Program-made: the position numbers and the translations under genes
The notes under the pieces: generated by a model
Told to the model about the DNA's origin: nothing
What the model saw: only the letters and a program-made list of their open reading frames with translations
Databases searched by the model: none
Shown: positions 34,141 to 44,514 of the stretch, piece after piece
Layout of the letters: every line of letters begins with the position of its first letter
Numbering within the stretch: position 1 is the stretch's first letter
From: Oceaniferula marina
Lineage (GTDB): Bacteria; Verrucomicrobiota; Verrucomicrobiia; Verrucomicrobiales; Akkermansiaceae
Direction: 5' to 3'
Assembly (NCBI RefSeq): GCF_013391475.1
Contig: NZ_JACBAZ010000001.1
Span: 296,902 to 360,901, forward strand
DNA length: 64,000 nt

Positions 34141-37100
34141 TTAGTGCGAGACCTGGACTCTCATGAACTGAGGGTTCCCGAAATAAGGCGTAGGGAAGCG
34201 GTAGAGTAACGTTTCCGTTCCGTCATTATGCATTGTGCGCTCGTGCAGGATAGCCCCAGCTTGCCAGTCCTTGCAATCGCTTGAGATCAAGGGCTGAACG
34301 GTCGCCGGTATTGCGGGGTTCCGGGTGATGCTTAGACCAAGGTATGTTTTTAGCTCATTGGTTTCATTCTCGAGTTCGAGCATGGTAACATGCGTCCGGG
34401 GCCTCACACATGCATCTTGGTCGTCCGCACACAGTGTTGCTTCCAGCAGAGCGATCGATCCATCCCGGTCGCGATCTTCAGCAATGGCAATCACCGTGGC
34501 ATCATCACCTCCGGGAGAGCCATGAGGCAGCGTACTCGGCCTCCAGAGAGCCGGAGAATTGAGATCGCCGCCTGCCTGCGGGTAAATCATAACGAGGCTG
34601 TAACCTTCTCCATCAGGGGAGGATGGCCACAATAAATCGCCGGGGAGCTCACGATCCGTTCCATCGCCATAGCTCATACTTATCAGGACCACACCCTCGG
34701 GGTCTTCCAAAACAAGACGCTCGCCGCTATTCTTAAGACCTCCACTGAAGGTGCCGGCAATAGACGAGCCTCCTGAATACCGTATCCGGAACGCGTCTTG
34801 GTTTTTGACGACCACCAACCTCTCATTTGGCCGTAGAATACTATCTTCAGGAAACACAAAATCAATACCGTCGGTGAAAGTTGAGCCGTCAAGGCGAAGC
34901 GGGGAGCTTGAAATATTCATTATTTCAAGAAACTCGAAATCACCATCGTCGAGAGTCGGTGACTGGGCAAGTTCATCGGGTGTTGGAGGTGACGGGTGGT
35001 AGTGAATTTCCGATAGGACAAGCGAGCCAGGGCTTGGCGCAAGTGGGGTGTTTGATACGATAAAGGATGCCGGGTGGAGCGCACTCCAGATACCACCACT
35101 GAGCACACGGGCCTGCAGCAAGGTGTCATGTTGCAATATTAGATCAGCCTCGGCCGACGCTTCTTTTGTTGCTGTCAGGCTAAGGTCGAAGCTGATATCC
35201 GAGCTGGTGGCCTTTACTTGATGGATCTCAACAGCGATCACGTTCTCCCCCTCGAGTAGTGTGTCTATCGGCACACTGAATTGAGTGTATGCCTTTTCTG
35301 CGTCGCCGCCGATGGCTGCGTTGGCGAGTGTCGCATACTGGATCACACCATCCGGCATGTTTGAACGGAGAATTTCCACACCATTGAGGTAAACAACGGC
35401 TCCATCATCTCGAAGCAAACTCAGACTTAAGGTCTGCATGTCTGCGGCGTCATCGACGGTGAATTTTTTTCTGAAGTAGCTGGTGATGTATTTATTGTTG
35501 CTATCCGAGCCGTAGCTGAGCTGCGTTACCTCGTCGCCGTCGCCATAACCGAATTGCGCAAGTCCGGAGGACCAAGACATGTCGTTAAATGCGGATGTGA
35601 CCCATGACGTTCCTTGATCGATGCCATTGGAGAGATATTTCCAAGTGCTTCCTTTGTCGATCAGTGTTGTAAAACCGGACGATACTCCCGGAGTGTTTGA
35701 GGCTGCAGGGTTGATAGACCCTCCAGTTAGTCGTGGGTCGCTACCATCCGTGGTATAATACACCACTCCTCCGCTGGGATTGGATATCGTGACACCGAAC
35801 CCCGGGCTCACCACGCCGCCATTCTGGTTATACTCCGGAGCATCCACCGTAGGGTACCAACCTTTTTGGCGCAGATCAGAAAGTCTGGATGCTGTTTGAG
35901 CAGGGAACTGGTTGTTGACCAGATTGTTCTGATAGTTGAGCCAGGATGTCGGGGTGCGATACCCCCAGCGGGCGGATTCACACAGAAAACTCAAGCTTGT
36001 TTCATCGACTCGGCGCTGAAGCCGGGCGATGTTTTTTTGTGGGCTCAATGCGCCTTGGTGAAAATAGTGCTGGTAGATCCGGTCAGCAAGAAAGACGGTA
36101 AAATCAGGATGATTCTCAGACCTGAGGTATCCCAAAAGGTTGCCAGGCCCTCCGGCATCGTTATTTTGTGCAATTCCCGTGGGGTTGAGATAGCCGTCGG
36201 CATCATTCAGGTAAATCCGCATCTTCAAACCGTCGTCCACAGGCTCGAGAAAACTCCGATATTCATTTTCAGAACTGCCAAAGTCATACATCAAGATGAA
36301 ATCAAGGTAGTTGGCAAGATCCACCCGACTCTGCAGGCTGGTCCAAGGGGTTCCGGCTGCAGCGCGTTGCTTGATGGTTTCCCAGCCACTGCCATCGCCG
36401 TCGTAGGCAACGCCCGGCGACCAACCTCCGACGTTGGCGTTGCCATTGATGGCTTCATAATCATCCTTCTCACCGCCGAAATATTCTGACGCCATGGAAG
36501 CGCTCCATCGTTCTCTCAGGTGGTATTGCCCCCAGTAGACTCCATTTCGGATAATGTGAACGAATCGACCATGAGGACTGATCTGTCCCATCTCCAGCAT
36601 GGTGTCATCGGTAAATCGGTTTGATAGATAGGCTCCTCGCATAGCCATATCATGCGATCCGGTGCGTAGATCCAATGCATCAAACGAGTCGACGGCTCCC
36701 AATCCATTTTCAAACCCATCGAACAAGGGGAACTTTAATTTCCCGGGGCCGTATGCCTTGCGAAAATAGAGACGGTAATTTTTTTTAGCGAAATTGGTAT
36801 AGTAACCGCCAAAGTGGGAGACTCCGGCATCCACCTGAAAACCTTTGCTTCCGTCTGGAAAAATCATCTCAACGGAAGTTTTGCGTTCAGAACTGTTGTC
36901 GACGGCATCCGGATCATCAATGGTCAGCGAAATCACCGGCAAGGCTTTCAGCGAGTCCAACATTTGCGGTGAATAGCTAGGATCCTGCGTGATCGCAGCG
37001 TCCATCACCGCGGATGCAATAATGTCAGTGGCAAACAGATAGGTCTGGGTGTCAATATTGGTTGCTTCGTAGCCATCCTTGTATGCTATGGCACGTATCA

Positions 37101-38628
37101 CCGTCGTTTTATCGATAGGGATGGGGGAGGAGTAGATCGCACCATGATCCGGGCCGGGTTCGGTGCCGTCTTCCGTATAGCGAATGGTGGCACCCTCCGT
37201 ATCGCTGGTGATACTCAAGGAAAAAGGCTGCTCATGGAATCCACGTTTATGGCTGAATGTTGTGTCGCCCACAAACCCCAACACGCCGGCCGGATTGTCC
37301 GCTCCAGGGGTGGGGGTGGCAAAAAAACGGAACTGACCGGTGTCGTTGTAACCGTAACTGCAGTCTTCTTTGATTTCAGGAAACGTTGCGACCGTCGGAT
37401 AGTTTTCCGGCCACTGTTGAATCAGGCGATCATTAGACGAATCGACCAAGGCCAAATACTCACCCTGTTGATTGAGTTTGAAATGCGTGTGTAAGTCAGG
37501 ATCACTTTTGTTTTTGCCTGATGCAAAAAGAAGAAGGTAGCCGTTTGCGGGGATGGGGGTTCCGGAAGGGATCTGCCAGCGTTGGATCAGCATCGGATCA
37601 TCTGTGAGGGCATACTGCCCAGCATCGATGACGTGCGGGTTTGGGTTGTAGAGCTCGATCCAATCTTCAGCGTCGCCGTCCGCATCCTCCAGCCCGTCAT
37701 TATTGGAGCTTACTATTTCATTGATCCTCGGAGGGGATGGCGTGGTATCGACAAATGCTGTGACGTTCTGGCTGCTTGTGCCATGTTCATTCGTGGCTGC
37801 GAGCGTGTAGGTGGTATGAACATCAGGGCTCAACGTGATGGTTCCTGACGGTTCGACGACTCCGACGTCCGGAGAAAGCGTGACGCTGTCCGCTCCGGTG
37901 ACTGACCAGGAAAAGACAAGCTCTTCCCCGGAGGTAATCCGAATGCCTGTGGGTGACGACAGTGGCCCCGCGGAGGCTGTGAAATGGTTGATTTCAGGAA
38001 CGGGCGATCCCAGGTCGTGAAGTGAAAGGATGTTGTATTGAGGGTGCGTGCCATCTGAGCCCCCCACAAAACGCAACACTTGTCGATCAGAGTCAGCCGT
38101 AAAGGTTCCGATGACAAATTGTGATGGGGGGCCGCTGTCGAGAATCACTTGAGCTGAACCCGCACCGCTGTCATACGTTTTTTTTCTCCCCTGAGTGGAT
38201 GCTGAACGAGTATCCGCCATCCAAACCTGCAAACGGTATCGGTGACCTGGGACCAAACCTGGTAGATCGATCGCTTCCGTGCTACTGGCCCATGACATTG
38301 TTCCGAGGAGGCGTTCGTAATCGTTGTCCCCTCCACGGTTGTGAGGGTCCATATTGGTAACCACTCCACGACTTAAGTTGACCCCGGGCGCAAAATTTAA
38401 ATTTACACCATCGACCTCCAGACGAATGCTATCGTTTCCGCCGCTCCACAACAGGACCGGCTCACCATCGGCATTGAAATCATCCAATGATCCTGTGATG
38501 TTTTGAGGCGCTTGCCACAGGATCTCCGCCCCATACGCACAAAGCGATGAGAGAATAAAAAGCCCGAAAAGGTAAGGGTGGCGCTTCAAAACGATGTGGC
38601 ACCATAACGACTCCCTTAGGCAATGCAA
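34141..38628 (-). CDS. CotH-kinase/lamin-tail-domain surface protein (1495 aa)
   Basis: A very large secreted protein. The start is uncertain: TTG 38628, or TTG 38589, just before the signal peptide LKRHPYLFGLFILSSLCAYG. Domains in order by eye: an N-terminal beta-sandwich (to about 205), an Ig-like repeat (about 218-290), a lamin-tail domain (about 302-400, RINEIVSSNN ... DWIELYNP), a chitobiase/hexosaminidase C-terminal-like repeat (about 461-540), a CotH kinase domain (about 599-830) with the conserved YLNDADGYLN block, another Tyr-Thr-Asp-Gly repeat (about 940-980), a galactose-binding-like region (about 1000-1150) and a second lamin-tail domain (from about 1204). CotH domains can phosphorylate proteins; in this lineage such proteins are surface-exposed adhesins. 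No PEP-CTERM tail is present. Confidence 0.88.
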   Translation of the reverse strand: MHCLRESLWCHIVLKRHPYLFGLFILSSLCAYGAEILWQAPQNITGSLDDFNADGEPVLLWSGGNDSIRLEVDGVNLNFAPGVNLSRGVVTNMDPHNRGGDNDYERLLGTMSWASSTEAIDLPGLVPGHRYRLQVWMADTRSASTQGRKKTYDSGAGSAQVILDSGPPSQFVIGTFTADSDRQVLRFVGGSDGTHPQYNILSLHDLGSPVPEINHFTASAGPLSSPTGIRITSGEELVFSWSVTGADSVTLSPDVGVVEPSGTITLSPDVHTTYTLAATNEHGTSSQNVTAFVDTTPSPPRINEIVSSNNDGLEDADGDAEDWIELYNPNPHVIDAGQYALTDDPMLIQRWQIPSGTPIPANGYLLLFASGKNKSDPDLHTHFKLNQQGEYLALVDSSNDRLIQQWPENYPTVATFPEIKEDCSYGYNDTGQFRFFATPTPGADNPAGVLGFVGDTTFSHKRGFHEQPFSLSITSDTEGATIRYTEDGTEPGPDHGAIYSSPIPIDKTTVIRAIAYKDGYEATNIDTQTYLFATDIIASAVMDAAITQDPSYSPQMLDSLKALPVISLTIDDPDAVDNSSERKTSVEMIFPDGSKGFQVDAGVSHFGGYYTNFAKKNYRLYFRKAYGPGKLKFPLFDGFENGLGAVDSFDALDLRTGSHDMAMRGAYLSNRFTDDTMLEMGQISPHGRFVHIIRNGVYWGQYHLRERWSASMASEYFGGEKDDYEAINGNANVGGWSPGVAYDGDGSGWETIKQRAAAGTPWTSLQSRVDLANYLDFILMYDFGSSENEYRSFLEPVDDGLKMRIYLNDADGYLNPTGIAQNNDAGGPGNLLGYLRSENHPDFTVFLADRIYQHYFHQGALSPQKNIARLQRRVDETSLSFLCESARWGYRTPTSWLNYQNNLVNNQFPAQTASRLSDLRQKGWYPTVDAPEYNQNGGVVSPGFGVTISNPSGGVVYYTTDGSDPRLTGGSINPAASNTPGVSSGFTTLIDKGSTWKYLSNGIDQGTSWVTSAFNDMSWSSGLAQFGYGDGDEVTQLSYGSDSNNKYITSYFRKKFTVDDAADMQTLSLSLLRDDGAVVYLNGVEILRSNMPDGVIQYATLANAAIGGDAEKAYTQFSVPIDTLLEGENVIAVEIHQVKATSSDISFDLSLTATKEASAEADLILQHDTLLQARVLSGGIWSALHPASFIVSNTPLAPSPGSLVLSEIHYHPSPPTPDELAQSPTLDDGDFEFLEIMNISSSPLRLDGSTFTDGIDFVFPEDSILRPNERLVVVKNQDAFRIRYSGGSSIAGTFSGGLKNSGERLVLEDPEGVVLISMSYGDGTDRELPGDLLWPSSPDGEGYSLVMIYPQAGGDLNSPALWRPSTLPHGSPGGDDATVIAIAEDRDRDGSIALLEATLCADDQDACVRPRTHVTMLELENETNELKTYLGLSITRNPAIPATVQPLISSDCKDWQAGAILHERTMHNDGTETLLYRFPTPYFGNPQFMRVQVSH

Positions 38629-38698
38629 TAATTATTGCAGAATTGGATGCGAAGCATGGTCGCATACGGGTAAGCTGCACACCACGGTTCAGGGGGGT

Positions 38699-38733
38699 AA
38701 AAAACTGGCCCCGGGGCACTTCCCGGAGCCAGT
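38699..38733 (-). terminator. Intrinsic terminator of glnII
   Basis: On the minus strand ACTGGCTCCGGG pairs with CCCGGGGCCAGT (12 bp, one G-T pair) around a 6-nt loop, followed by six T. It is 37 bp beyond the glutamine synthetase stop codon. Confidence 0.92.
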
Positions 38734-38769
38734 GAAAAACAAAGAGGGTTTGGATAATTCAATACGCGA

Positions 38770-39783
<1,014 letters not shown>

Positions 39784-39894
39784 GATTTCTGTATTAATAG
39801 TTGTTGGTTGTCTGGGTTTGCCACCTCGATCATCGAGCGGCATAACACCTCCGTTTAAGCATTTGGTGTGCCAACTTTAAACAAAGGTGATAAA

Positions 39895-40800
39895 TTATTT
39901 TTCATCTTGGGATACATCGAGTGTAATCAAGGTTGTATCATCCGTCCCATCATTGGAAACGGCGCGCGATATAAGAGCCTGCGCCAGAGAGCTTGTCGAG
40001 TCTGGGTTTTTCAAAAATGCGGAGTGAATGTGCTTTTGCCAGAGCCCGTCAATCAGACCATCGCTACATATGAGAAATCGGTCACCAGGCTGATACGCAA
40101 CCGATGCGACGTCCGGGCTGACTCCCTGATGCCCACCACCTACCACTTCGTAGAGCGCGGATCGTCGTGGATGACAGCGATATTCGCGCTCGCTGATCTC
40201 ACCCCGATGCATTTTTTTCCAAACAAAAGTATGATCTTCGGTGAGTTGCCGGGTTTCGGGGGGCTCTCCTCCACCGTGATCGCGGTGCAGATAGATTCGG
40301 CTGTCTCCCACATGGGCGAGGTAGAGGTTGTCAGGGGTGAACCATGCCAGGGCGAGGGTGGCGGCCATTCCTTTTTTGCTCGGATCCTCGGCAGCCTCGG
40401 CATTGATCGCGAGGTGGACCGCGCTAATTGCCTGCTTAAGGTGGCTCAGATAATCCGGCCTCAATCCAGAGGCTGCAGTTTTGAAGGTCCTCGGGATCAT
40501 GGCGCTTAAGGTTTCGAGTAGCATGGCCGACGCAGCATCTCCCGCCCGACCGCCGCCCATGCCGTCAGATACGGCAAAAACCACATCATGGGACGCCAGA
40601 GAGTGACTGCCATCACTTTCCAAGACCCGGGCACCGTGGATATCGGATGAAAACGCCAACCAGGAGTCGTCATTAATCGGTTTGCGGGAGCCGGAAATCG
40701 ACTCTGCGGTCCATGAGATGGTGGCTGGGACTGGCGGCGCTGTGAGTTTTTTTGCGCCGGGGAGAAAAGGATTTGTTTCTGGTTGAGGGGAGGGAGGCAT
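39895..40800 (-). CDS. PP2C-family protein phosphatase
   Basis: A 301-residue serine/threonine phosphatase with the PP2C metal-binding aspartates in place: SGSRKPINDDSW, VVFAVSDGMGGGRAGD, LAHVGDSRIYLHR, FLICSDGLIDGLW and NDGTDDTTLI. A proline-rich leader of about 25 residues precedes the domain. No membrane helix. It lies 42 bp downstream of the small kinase-like gene, and the two could act as a writer/eraser pair, which is inferred from position. Confidence 0.94.
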   Translation of the reverse strand: MPPSPQPETNPFLPGAKKLTAPPVPATISWTAESISGSRKPINDDSWLAFSSDIHGARVLESDGSHSLASHDVVFAVSDGMGGGRAGDAASAMLLETLSAMIPRTFKTAASGLRPDYLSHLKQAISAVHLAINAEAAEDPSKKGMAATLALAWFTPDNLYLAHVGDSRIYLHRDHGGGEPPETRQLTEDHTFVWKKMHRGEISEREYRCHPRRSALYEVVGGGHQGVSPDVASVAYQPGDRFLICSDGLIDGLWQKHIHSAFLKNPDSTSSLAQALISRAVSNDGTDDTTLITLDVSQDEK

Positions 40801-40842
40801 GTTGGATGAAAGAAGTTCAGTCGATCAGTCGACCAGTCGGCG

Positions 40843-41277
40843 TCAATGATCGGAGGTCGGCGCTTTTTCTTCGCGCGGGTTTGGCAGCAGCGTGGCGAGT
40901 TCGAAATCAATCACGCAGAACTGACCAGCCTTGTCATCGTAGGTGATGTTGCGAGGAAATGGATCATCGTGTCGAACCCCAAACTCTTGCTCCAACTTGA
41001 GAAACAATTTGTCTGATTTCTTTTGTGATAGGTTCGGGGCCGGGCTCCCACAATTGCTTGTTACGAGATGAAGTTCATCTTCCCCGGCATCAATAAATCG
41101 GGGGACAAAGTCACACCCTCTTTCCTCAAGAGCCTTTAAAATACGGATTTCGTTAGCAAAGCGCGACTCCTTATCCGTTCCACGAAAATACTTGTGAACA
41201 TTGCCGTAGAAGTCAATTTTCACAAGTGAGCGAATTCCGTCTTTGAGGTTGCGCATACCAATGCTGTACCACGCCAT
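40843..41277 (-). CDS. Very small kinase-like protein (144 aa)
   Basis: From ATG 41277 (MAWYSIGMRNLKDGIRSLVK). Despite its size it carries recognisable pieces of the protein kinase-like fold: VHKYFRG with a candidate ATP-binding lysine, FANEIRILKALEERG (partner glutamate), LVTSNCGSP in the hinge position, HDDPFPRNI (like HxDxxxxN of the catalytic loop) and VIDFELATLL (like DFG). The glycine-rich loop is weak and the C-lobe is nearly absent. RIO, Bud32 and LPS-kinase families show similar reduction, but this is shorter still. Other starts (TTG 41316, ATG 41256) are possible. It sits between miaA (55 bp upstream) and the PP2C gene. Confidence 0.65.
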   Translation of the reverse strand: MAWYSIGMRNLKDGIRSLVKIDFYGNVHKYFRGTDKESRFANEIRILKALEERGCDFVPRFIDAGEDELHLVTSNCGSPAPNLSQKKSDKLFLKLEQEFGVRHDDPFPRNITYDDKAGQFCVIDFELATLLPNPREEKAPTSDH

Positions 41278-41331
41278 GATAGAGGCTGCAACGATCAAAA
41301 CCGTCACCCACGTCAAATAAATCGGCTTATT

Positions 41332-42240
41332 TTACCCTTCCAGCCATTGATTGGCGAACTCATCAAGTTGAGGTGGCTGAGTCTCCGACACATGGCGTGT
41401 ATTCAGCCACGTCTCCTTGCCAAACCATGTTCTTTGGCGTTTGGCATATTGTCGGGTGGCGGCAGCTATCCGCTCTTCACATTCTTCACGATTCAATTCG
41501 CCGGACAGCATCGCTTTTATCTGAGGAATACCAATCGCCTTCTCGCAGGTTGTCGAAGCACCGGCAAGGTTACGAACCTCGTCGATCGCCCCGTGATTAA
41601 GCATCCAGGTTGCCCGTTGGTTGATTCTTTGCCTGAGCTGCTCCCGATCCCAGAGTAGATAAACGCCCCGCAGATGTTTCTCGGTTTCCGAAGATGTCTT
41701 TTTCCAGTCGCTTTTAATGGTCGACATTTTCTTTCCTGACAGCAGGCAAATTTCAAGAGCTCTGATCACATAGCGTCGATTTTGGAGGTTGGTCACCGCT
41801 GCACCTTCGGGGTCGAGTTTTTGGAGGTGCTCAATCAGGCTGGAATCTGATCGCCCCTCTAGTTCGGCTCTCAGCCCGGGGGCGCTCGACGGCACCGGGG
41901 ACGGCCCGTGGGTTAAAAACTTCAAATACATCCCGGACCCGCCAGTAACGATGGGGGTTTTTCCCTTTAGAATGATGGATTCGATGACTGGTAGCGCCAT
42001 TTCCCTGAAAGACATGGCATCGCAGACCTCATTAGCGGCGAGGACGCCGTAGAGGTGATGGGGGACCTTTGATTTCTCCTCCTCTGTTGGTGCTGCCGAG
42101 AGGATTTCAATCCCTCGGTATAACTGGTAAGCGTCAGCATTGACAATTTCCCCATCCAACTTCTGCGCCAACTGAATCGCGAGCGATGATTTTCCGGATG
42201 CCGTTGGGCCGCAGACATACACTGGGGATGGAGGAGTCAT
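41332..42240 (-). CDS. miaA: tRNA dimethylallyltransferase MiaA
   Basis: Transfers a dimethylallyl group to A37 of tRNAs reading UNN codons. The 302-residue protein has the P-loop CGPTASGKSSLA near its start, DGEIVNADAYQLYRG (the DSxQ-type segment, here DAYQ), PHHLYGVLAANE, VTGGSGMYLKFLTHG, NRRYVIRALEI and TRQYAKRQRTWF. The start at ATG 42240 fits the family. A transcription terminator separates it from the upstream RRM gene. Confidence 0.96.
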   Translation of the reverse strand: MTPPSPVYVCGPTASGKSSLAIQLAQKLDGEIVNADAYQLYRGIEILSAAPTEEEKSKVPHHLYGVLAANEVCDAMSFREMALPVIESIILKGKTPIVTGGSGMYLKFLTHGPSPVPSSAPGLRAELEGRSDSSLIEHLQKLDPEGAAVTNLQNRRYVIRALEICLLSGKKMSTIKSDWKKTSSETEKHLRGVYLLWDREQLRQRINQRATWMLNHGAIDEVRNLAGASTTCEKAIGIPQIKAMLSGELNREECEERIAAATRQYAKRQRTWFGKETWLNTRHVSETQPPQLDEFANQWLEG

Positions 42241-42248
42241 TGTGTACG

Positions 42249-42287
42249 AAAAACCCCGCCTGGAGATCGGCGACTCGCAAGCGGGGT
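42249..42287 (-). terminator. Intrinsic terminator of the RRM-protein gene
   Basis: On the minus strand ACCCCGC pairs with GCGGGGT across a 21-nt loop that can itself pair in part, and a short T-run (GTTTTTCG) follows. It lies 26 bp past the stop codon of the RNA-binding protein gene, just before miaA. Confidence 0.7.
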
Positions 42288-42312
42288 AAAATGAATGAAA
42301 GGTTGGAGCTAC

Positions 42313-43050
42313 TTATTCAGCGCTTTCTTTTGCTGGCTGCTCATCTGTCGTTTCCGAGGTTTCGGAAGCTGTGACTTCTTGAGTCTCGTCGTTCGCCTTG
42401 TTTTTATTAGGGCTAGGCTTGTTGTTTGCGCCATTCACTACGAGGTTGCGCCCCATGAATGGTTGGTCATGCAGAACCTCGACGGCACGCTTTGCCTCAT
42501 CAACATTTTGCATCTCGATAAAGCCGAAGCCTTTGGAGCGATGCGTATGCTTGTTGTAGACGATTTCGACCTTGCGAACGGTGCCAATCCCTTTGAAAAG
42601 GTCTTCCAGAGAGCTTTCATCGGCATCATATGAGAGGTTGCCCAAGTAGAGTCTTGAGGTCTCAACGGGGAAGTCTCTTTTTTCGCCGCGTCCACTCTTA
42701 GGTGAGCGGCCTTTTGCGTTGCGAGTGTTGGACTTGCCGGTTTTAGCAGGCTGATCGGGAGCTCCGTCCTGATTGCCGCTTTTCCTGCGTGGCGGGCGGG
42801 TTGGCTCTTTGTAAAGACCGAAAAATTTAAGGATTTTCTCCCATAAAGTTAGCGGTTCAGGTTTTCTATGGCGACGACGCTGTGGGCTTTGAGCTCCACG
42901 ATTGCGATTTCCTCCATTGGATCCGCCTTGGCGGTTTCCTCCTCCCTGATTGTTCCGATTCCGGTTTCGATTGCGGTTTCGGTTACGATTGTTGTTTTGG
43001 CGGTTTTGGCCACCTCCGTTGCGGGGTCGGCCGTTGTTTTCTTGAGACAT
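42313..43050 (-). CDS. RRM-domain RNA-binding protein with Arg/Asn-rich N-terminus
   Basis: The 245-residue product starts at ATG 43050 (MSQENNGRPRNGGGQNRQNN). Residues about 5-65 are a low-complexity, Arg/Asn/Gly-rich tract, including an RN dipeptide repeated several times. A basic stretch with KPEPLTLWEKILKFFGLYK follows. The single RRM (about 132-210) has RNP2 LYLGNLSYDA and RNP1 SKGFGFIEM, the signature of RNA contact. The tail is acidic (TSETTDEQPAKESAE). Similar bacterial RRM proteins are often cold-induced or bind mRNA. The low-complexity tract suggests it may phase-separate, which is inference. An inverted repeat lies about 50-70 bp upstream in the leader. Confidence 0.92.
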   Translation of the reverse strand: MSQENNGRPRNGGGQNRQNNNRNRNRNRNRNRNNQGGGNRQGGSNGGNRNRGAQSPQRRRHRKPEPLTLWEKILKFFGLYKEPTRPPRRKSGNQDGAPDQPAKTGKSNTRNAKGRSPKSGRGEKRDFPVETSRLYLGNLSYDADESSLEDLFKGIGTVRKVEIVYNKHTHRSKGFGFIEMQNVDEAKRAVEVLHDQPFMGRNLVVNGANNKPSPNKNKANDETQEVTASETSETTDEQPAKESAE

Positions 43051-43492
43051 TGTAATAATAAGTCGTTGGTTGTTGCTTGCGTTGCACCAGTGGGCTGAAG
43101 GCAACCTCAAGGGTTGCCTCTGCAGTCGGGGCGGCCTGATCCGCAGAAACCGACATCGGGGTATTCATTTGTAAGGATGGACCTCTGCCCATAGTGGCGC
43201 GCGAGTTTGTCATTGCCAGGCATCTTTCGGGCATCCAGCCACCTACCACCGCGTTGTTCAGATAAGATAAAACGGTTGGCAGACGGTACAGGGGAGTCGC
43301 GAACACTCGTAAGCGCTCTGACCAAGAGGTCAGGCAGGCAATGAGTGTTAGTAACAGGCGCGAATTCATAATCCTTGATGCAGGCGGCGGCAAGTTAGCT
43401 CCGAATTATGAAATGACAAGAACCGAATCAGGTGTTGTCAGATTCTTTTATTTAGGTAATCTCTGCGCGCGCCACCCACTCGACGTCCATAT
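43051..43492. other. Gene-free 442-bp divergent intergenic region with a hairpin
   Basis: This region separates the minus-strand RRM gene from the plus-strand carboxypeptidase gene and must hold both promoters. The only structure I can support is an 8-bp inverted repeat AGGCAACC/GGTTGCCT at 43099-43119 with a 5-nt loop. On the minus strand it would lie in the leader of the RRM gene; it has no T-run and so is not a standard terminator. A minus-strand frame through the region (43393-42983) overlaps the RRM gene and does not look like a protein. Confidence 0.5.
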
Positions 43493-44443
43493 ATGAAGCC
43501 TATTTTCCTGATATTATTCACGCTTTTGACCGCTTTTCTGCCGCTTGCCCAAGCGAAAGAGAGTTATCTCGTGATGGAGGCTCACAGCAACCGTGTCTTG
43601 CTGGCATACAATTCCGAACAAAAGCGCCCGGTCGCCAGCCTGAATAAGATCACCTCCGTTAAGGTGGTCTTGGATTGGGTGAAAGCATCCCAGGCAAACC
43701 TTACAACTTTGATTCCAGTCCCTCAGGCGGCTCTCGCTCTGGGTGGACCCAACCCCATGGGTTTGCAACCGGGGGATCAGCTTTCCATCCGGGATGCCAT
43801 CTATTCCGCCATGCTGGGCTCTGACAATATTGCCATGTTCGCCCTGTCCCAACACGTAGGTCAACAACTGCTTATCAGGCGGCAAATTGCCGGAGATCCA
43901 CAAAAGACGTTTGTCGCCGAGATGAACACGCTGTCCAAGGCTCTGGGGATGCGCCGCACAAAATTCAAATCCTCGCATGGCTTGGAAGTGGGTTACTGGA
44001 AGGGGCATTCAACGGCGGCGGACATCGCCCGCATCTGCGTTCATGTGATGCGGGATACCGGTTTTGGTTTTTACGTAAAACAACGCTCGCGAAAAATCTC
44101 AGTTGTTTCACCCGGCGGACAACGTCGGTCCTTCACCGTGCAAAACACAAACAAGCTGTTGGGGCAACTGAATGTCAATGGCATCAAGACGGGCATGACT
44201 GCTGAGGCTGGACAGTGCCTGGCGATCAACGCCCATAAGTCACCGTTGGTAAAAAAACTTGAGGATGGCAAAACACAGATTCGCGGACGCGATCTGGTTG
44301 TCGTCATTTTAGGGAGTTCCGACCGCTTTGGGCGGGCTCGTCAACTCATCCCCCAAGGTTGGAACGCCTTCGATCAGTGGGGGGCGGCCGGGTATCCGAT
44401 ATCGGAGAGTCGGCGCGAGTATCTTGTTGTGCCACAATTGTAA
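43493..44443 (+). CDS. D-alanyl-D-alanine carboxypeptidase (penicillin-binding protein family S11)
   Basis: A 316-residue secreted enzyme trimming the terminal D-Ala of peptidoglycan stem peptides. A signal peptide (MKPIFLILFTLLTAFLPLAQA) is followed by the full active-site set: SxxK at 49-52 (SLNK, nucleophile Ser49), SDN at 110-112 and KTG at 232-234 (NGIKTGMTAEAG). It is shorter than DacA/PBP5 and ends soon after the penicillin-binding domain, so the usual C-terminal membrane anchor is missing. It is followed by the phosphofructokinase gene after 71 bp. Confidence 0.94.
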   Translation: MKPIFLILFTLLTAFLPLAQAKESYLVMEAHSNRVLLAYNSEQKRPVASLNKITSVKVVLDWVKASQANLTTLIPVPQAALALGGPNPMGLQPGDQLSIRDAIYSAMLGSDNIAMFALSQHVGQQLLIRRQIAGDPQKTFVAEMNTLSKALGMRRTKFKSSHGLEVGYWKGHSTAADIARICVHVMRDTGFGFYVKQRSRKISVVSPGGQRRSFTVQNTNKLLGQLNVNGIKTGMTAEAGQCLAINAHKSPLVKKLEDGKTQIRGRDLVVVILGSSDRFGRARQLIPQGWNAFDQWGAAGYPISESRREYLVVPQL

Positions 44444-44514
44444 GCCGATAAGTATTTTCCGTTACATTTTCAGAGAGGACAAAAGAAACCATACAGAAAC
44501 AGAAAGAAAACAAT

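Noticed and set aside
42983..43393. A 136-residue minus-strand frame upstream of the RRM gene
   Set aside because: It overlaps the RRM coding region out of frame and has no good start; composition is not protein-like.
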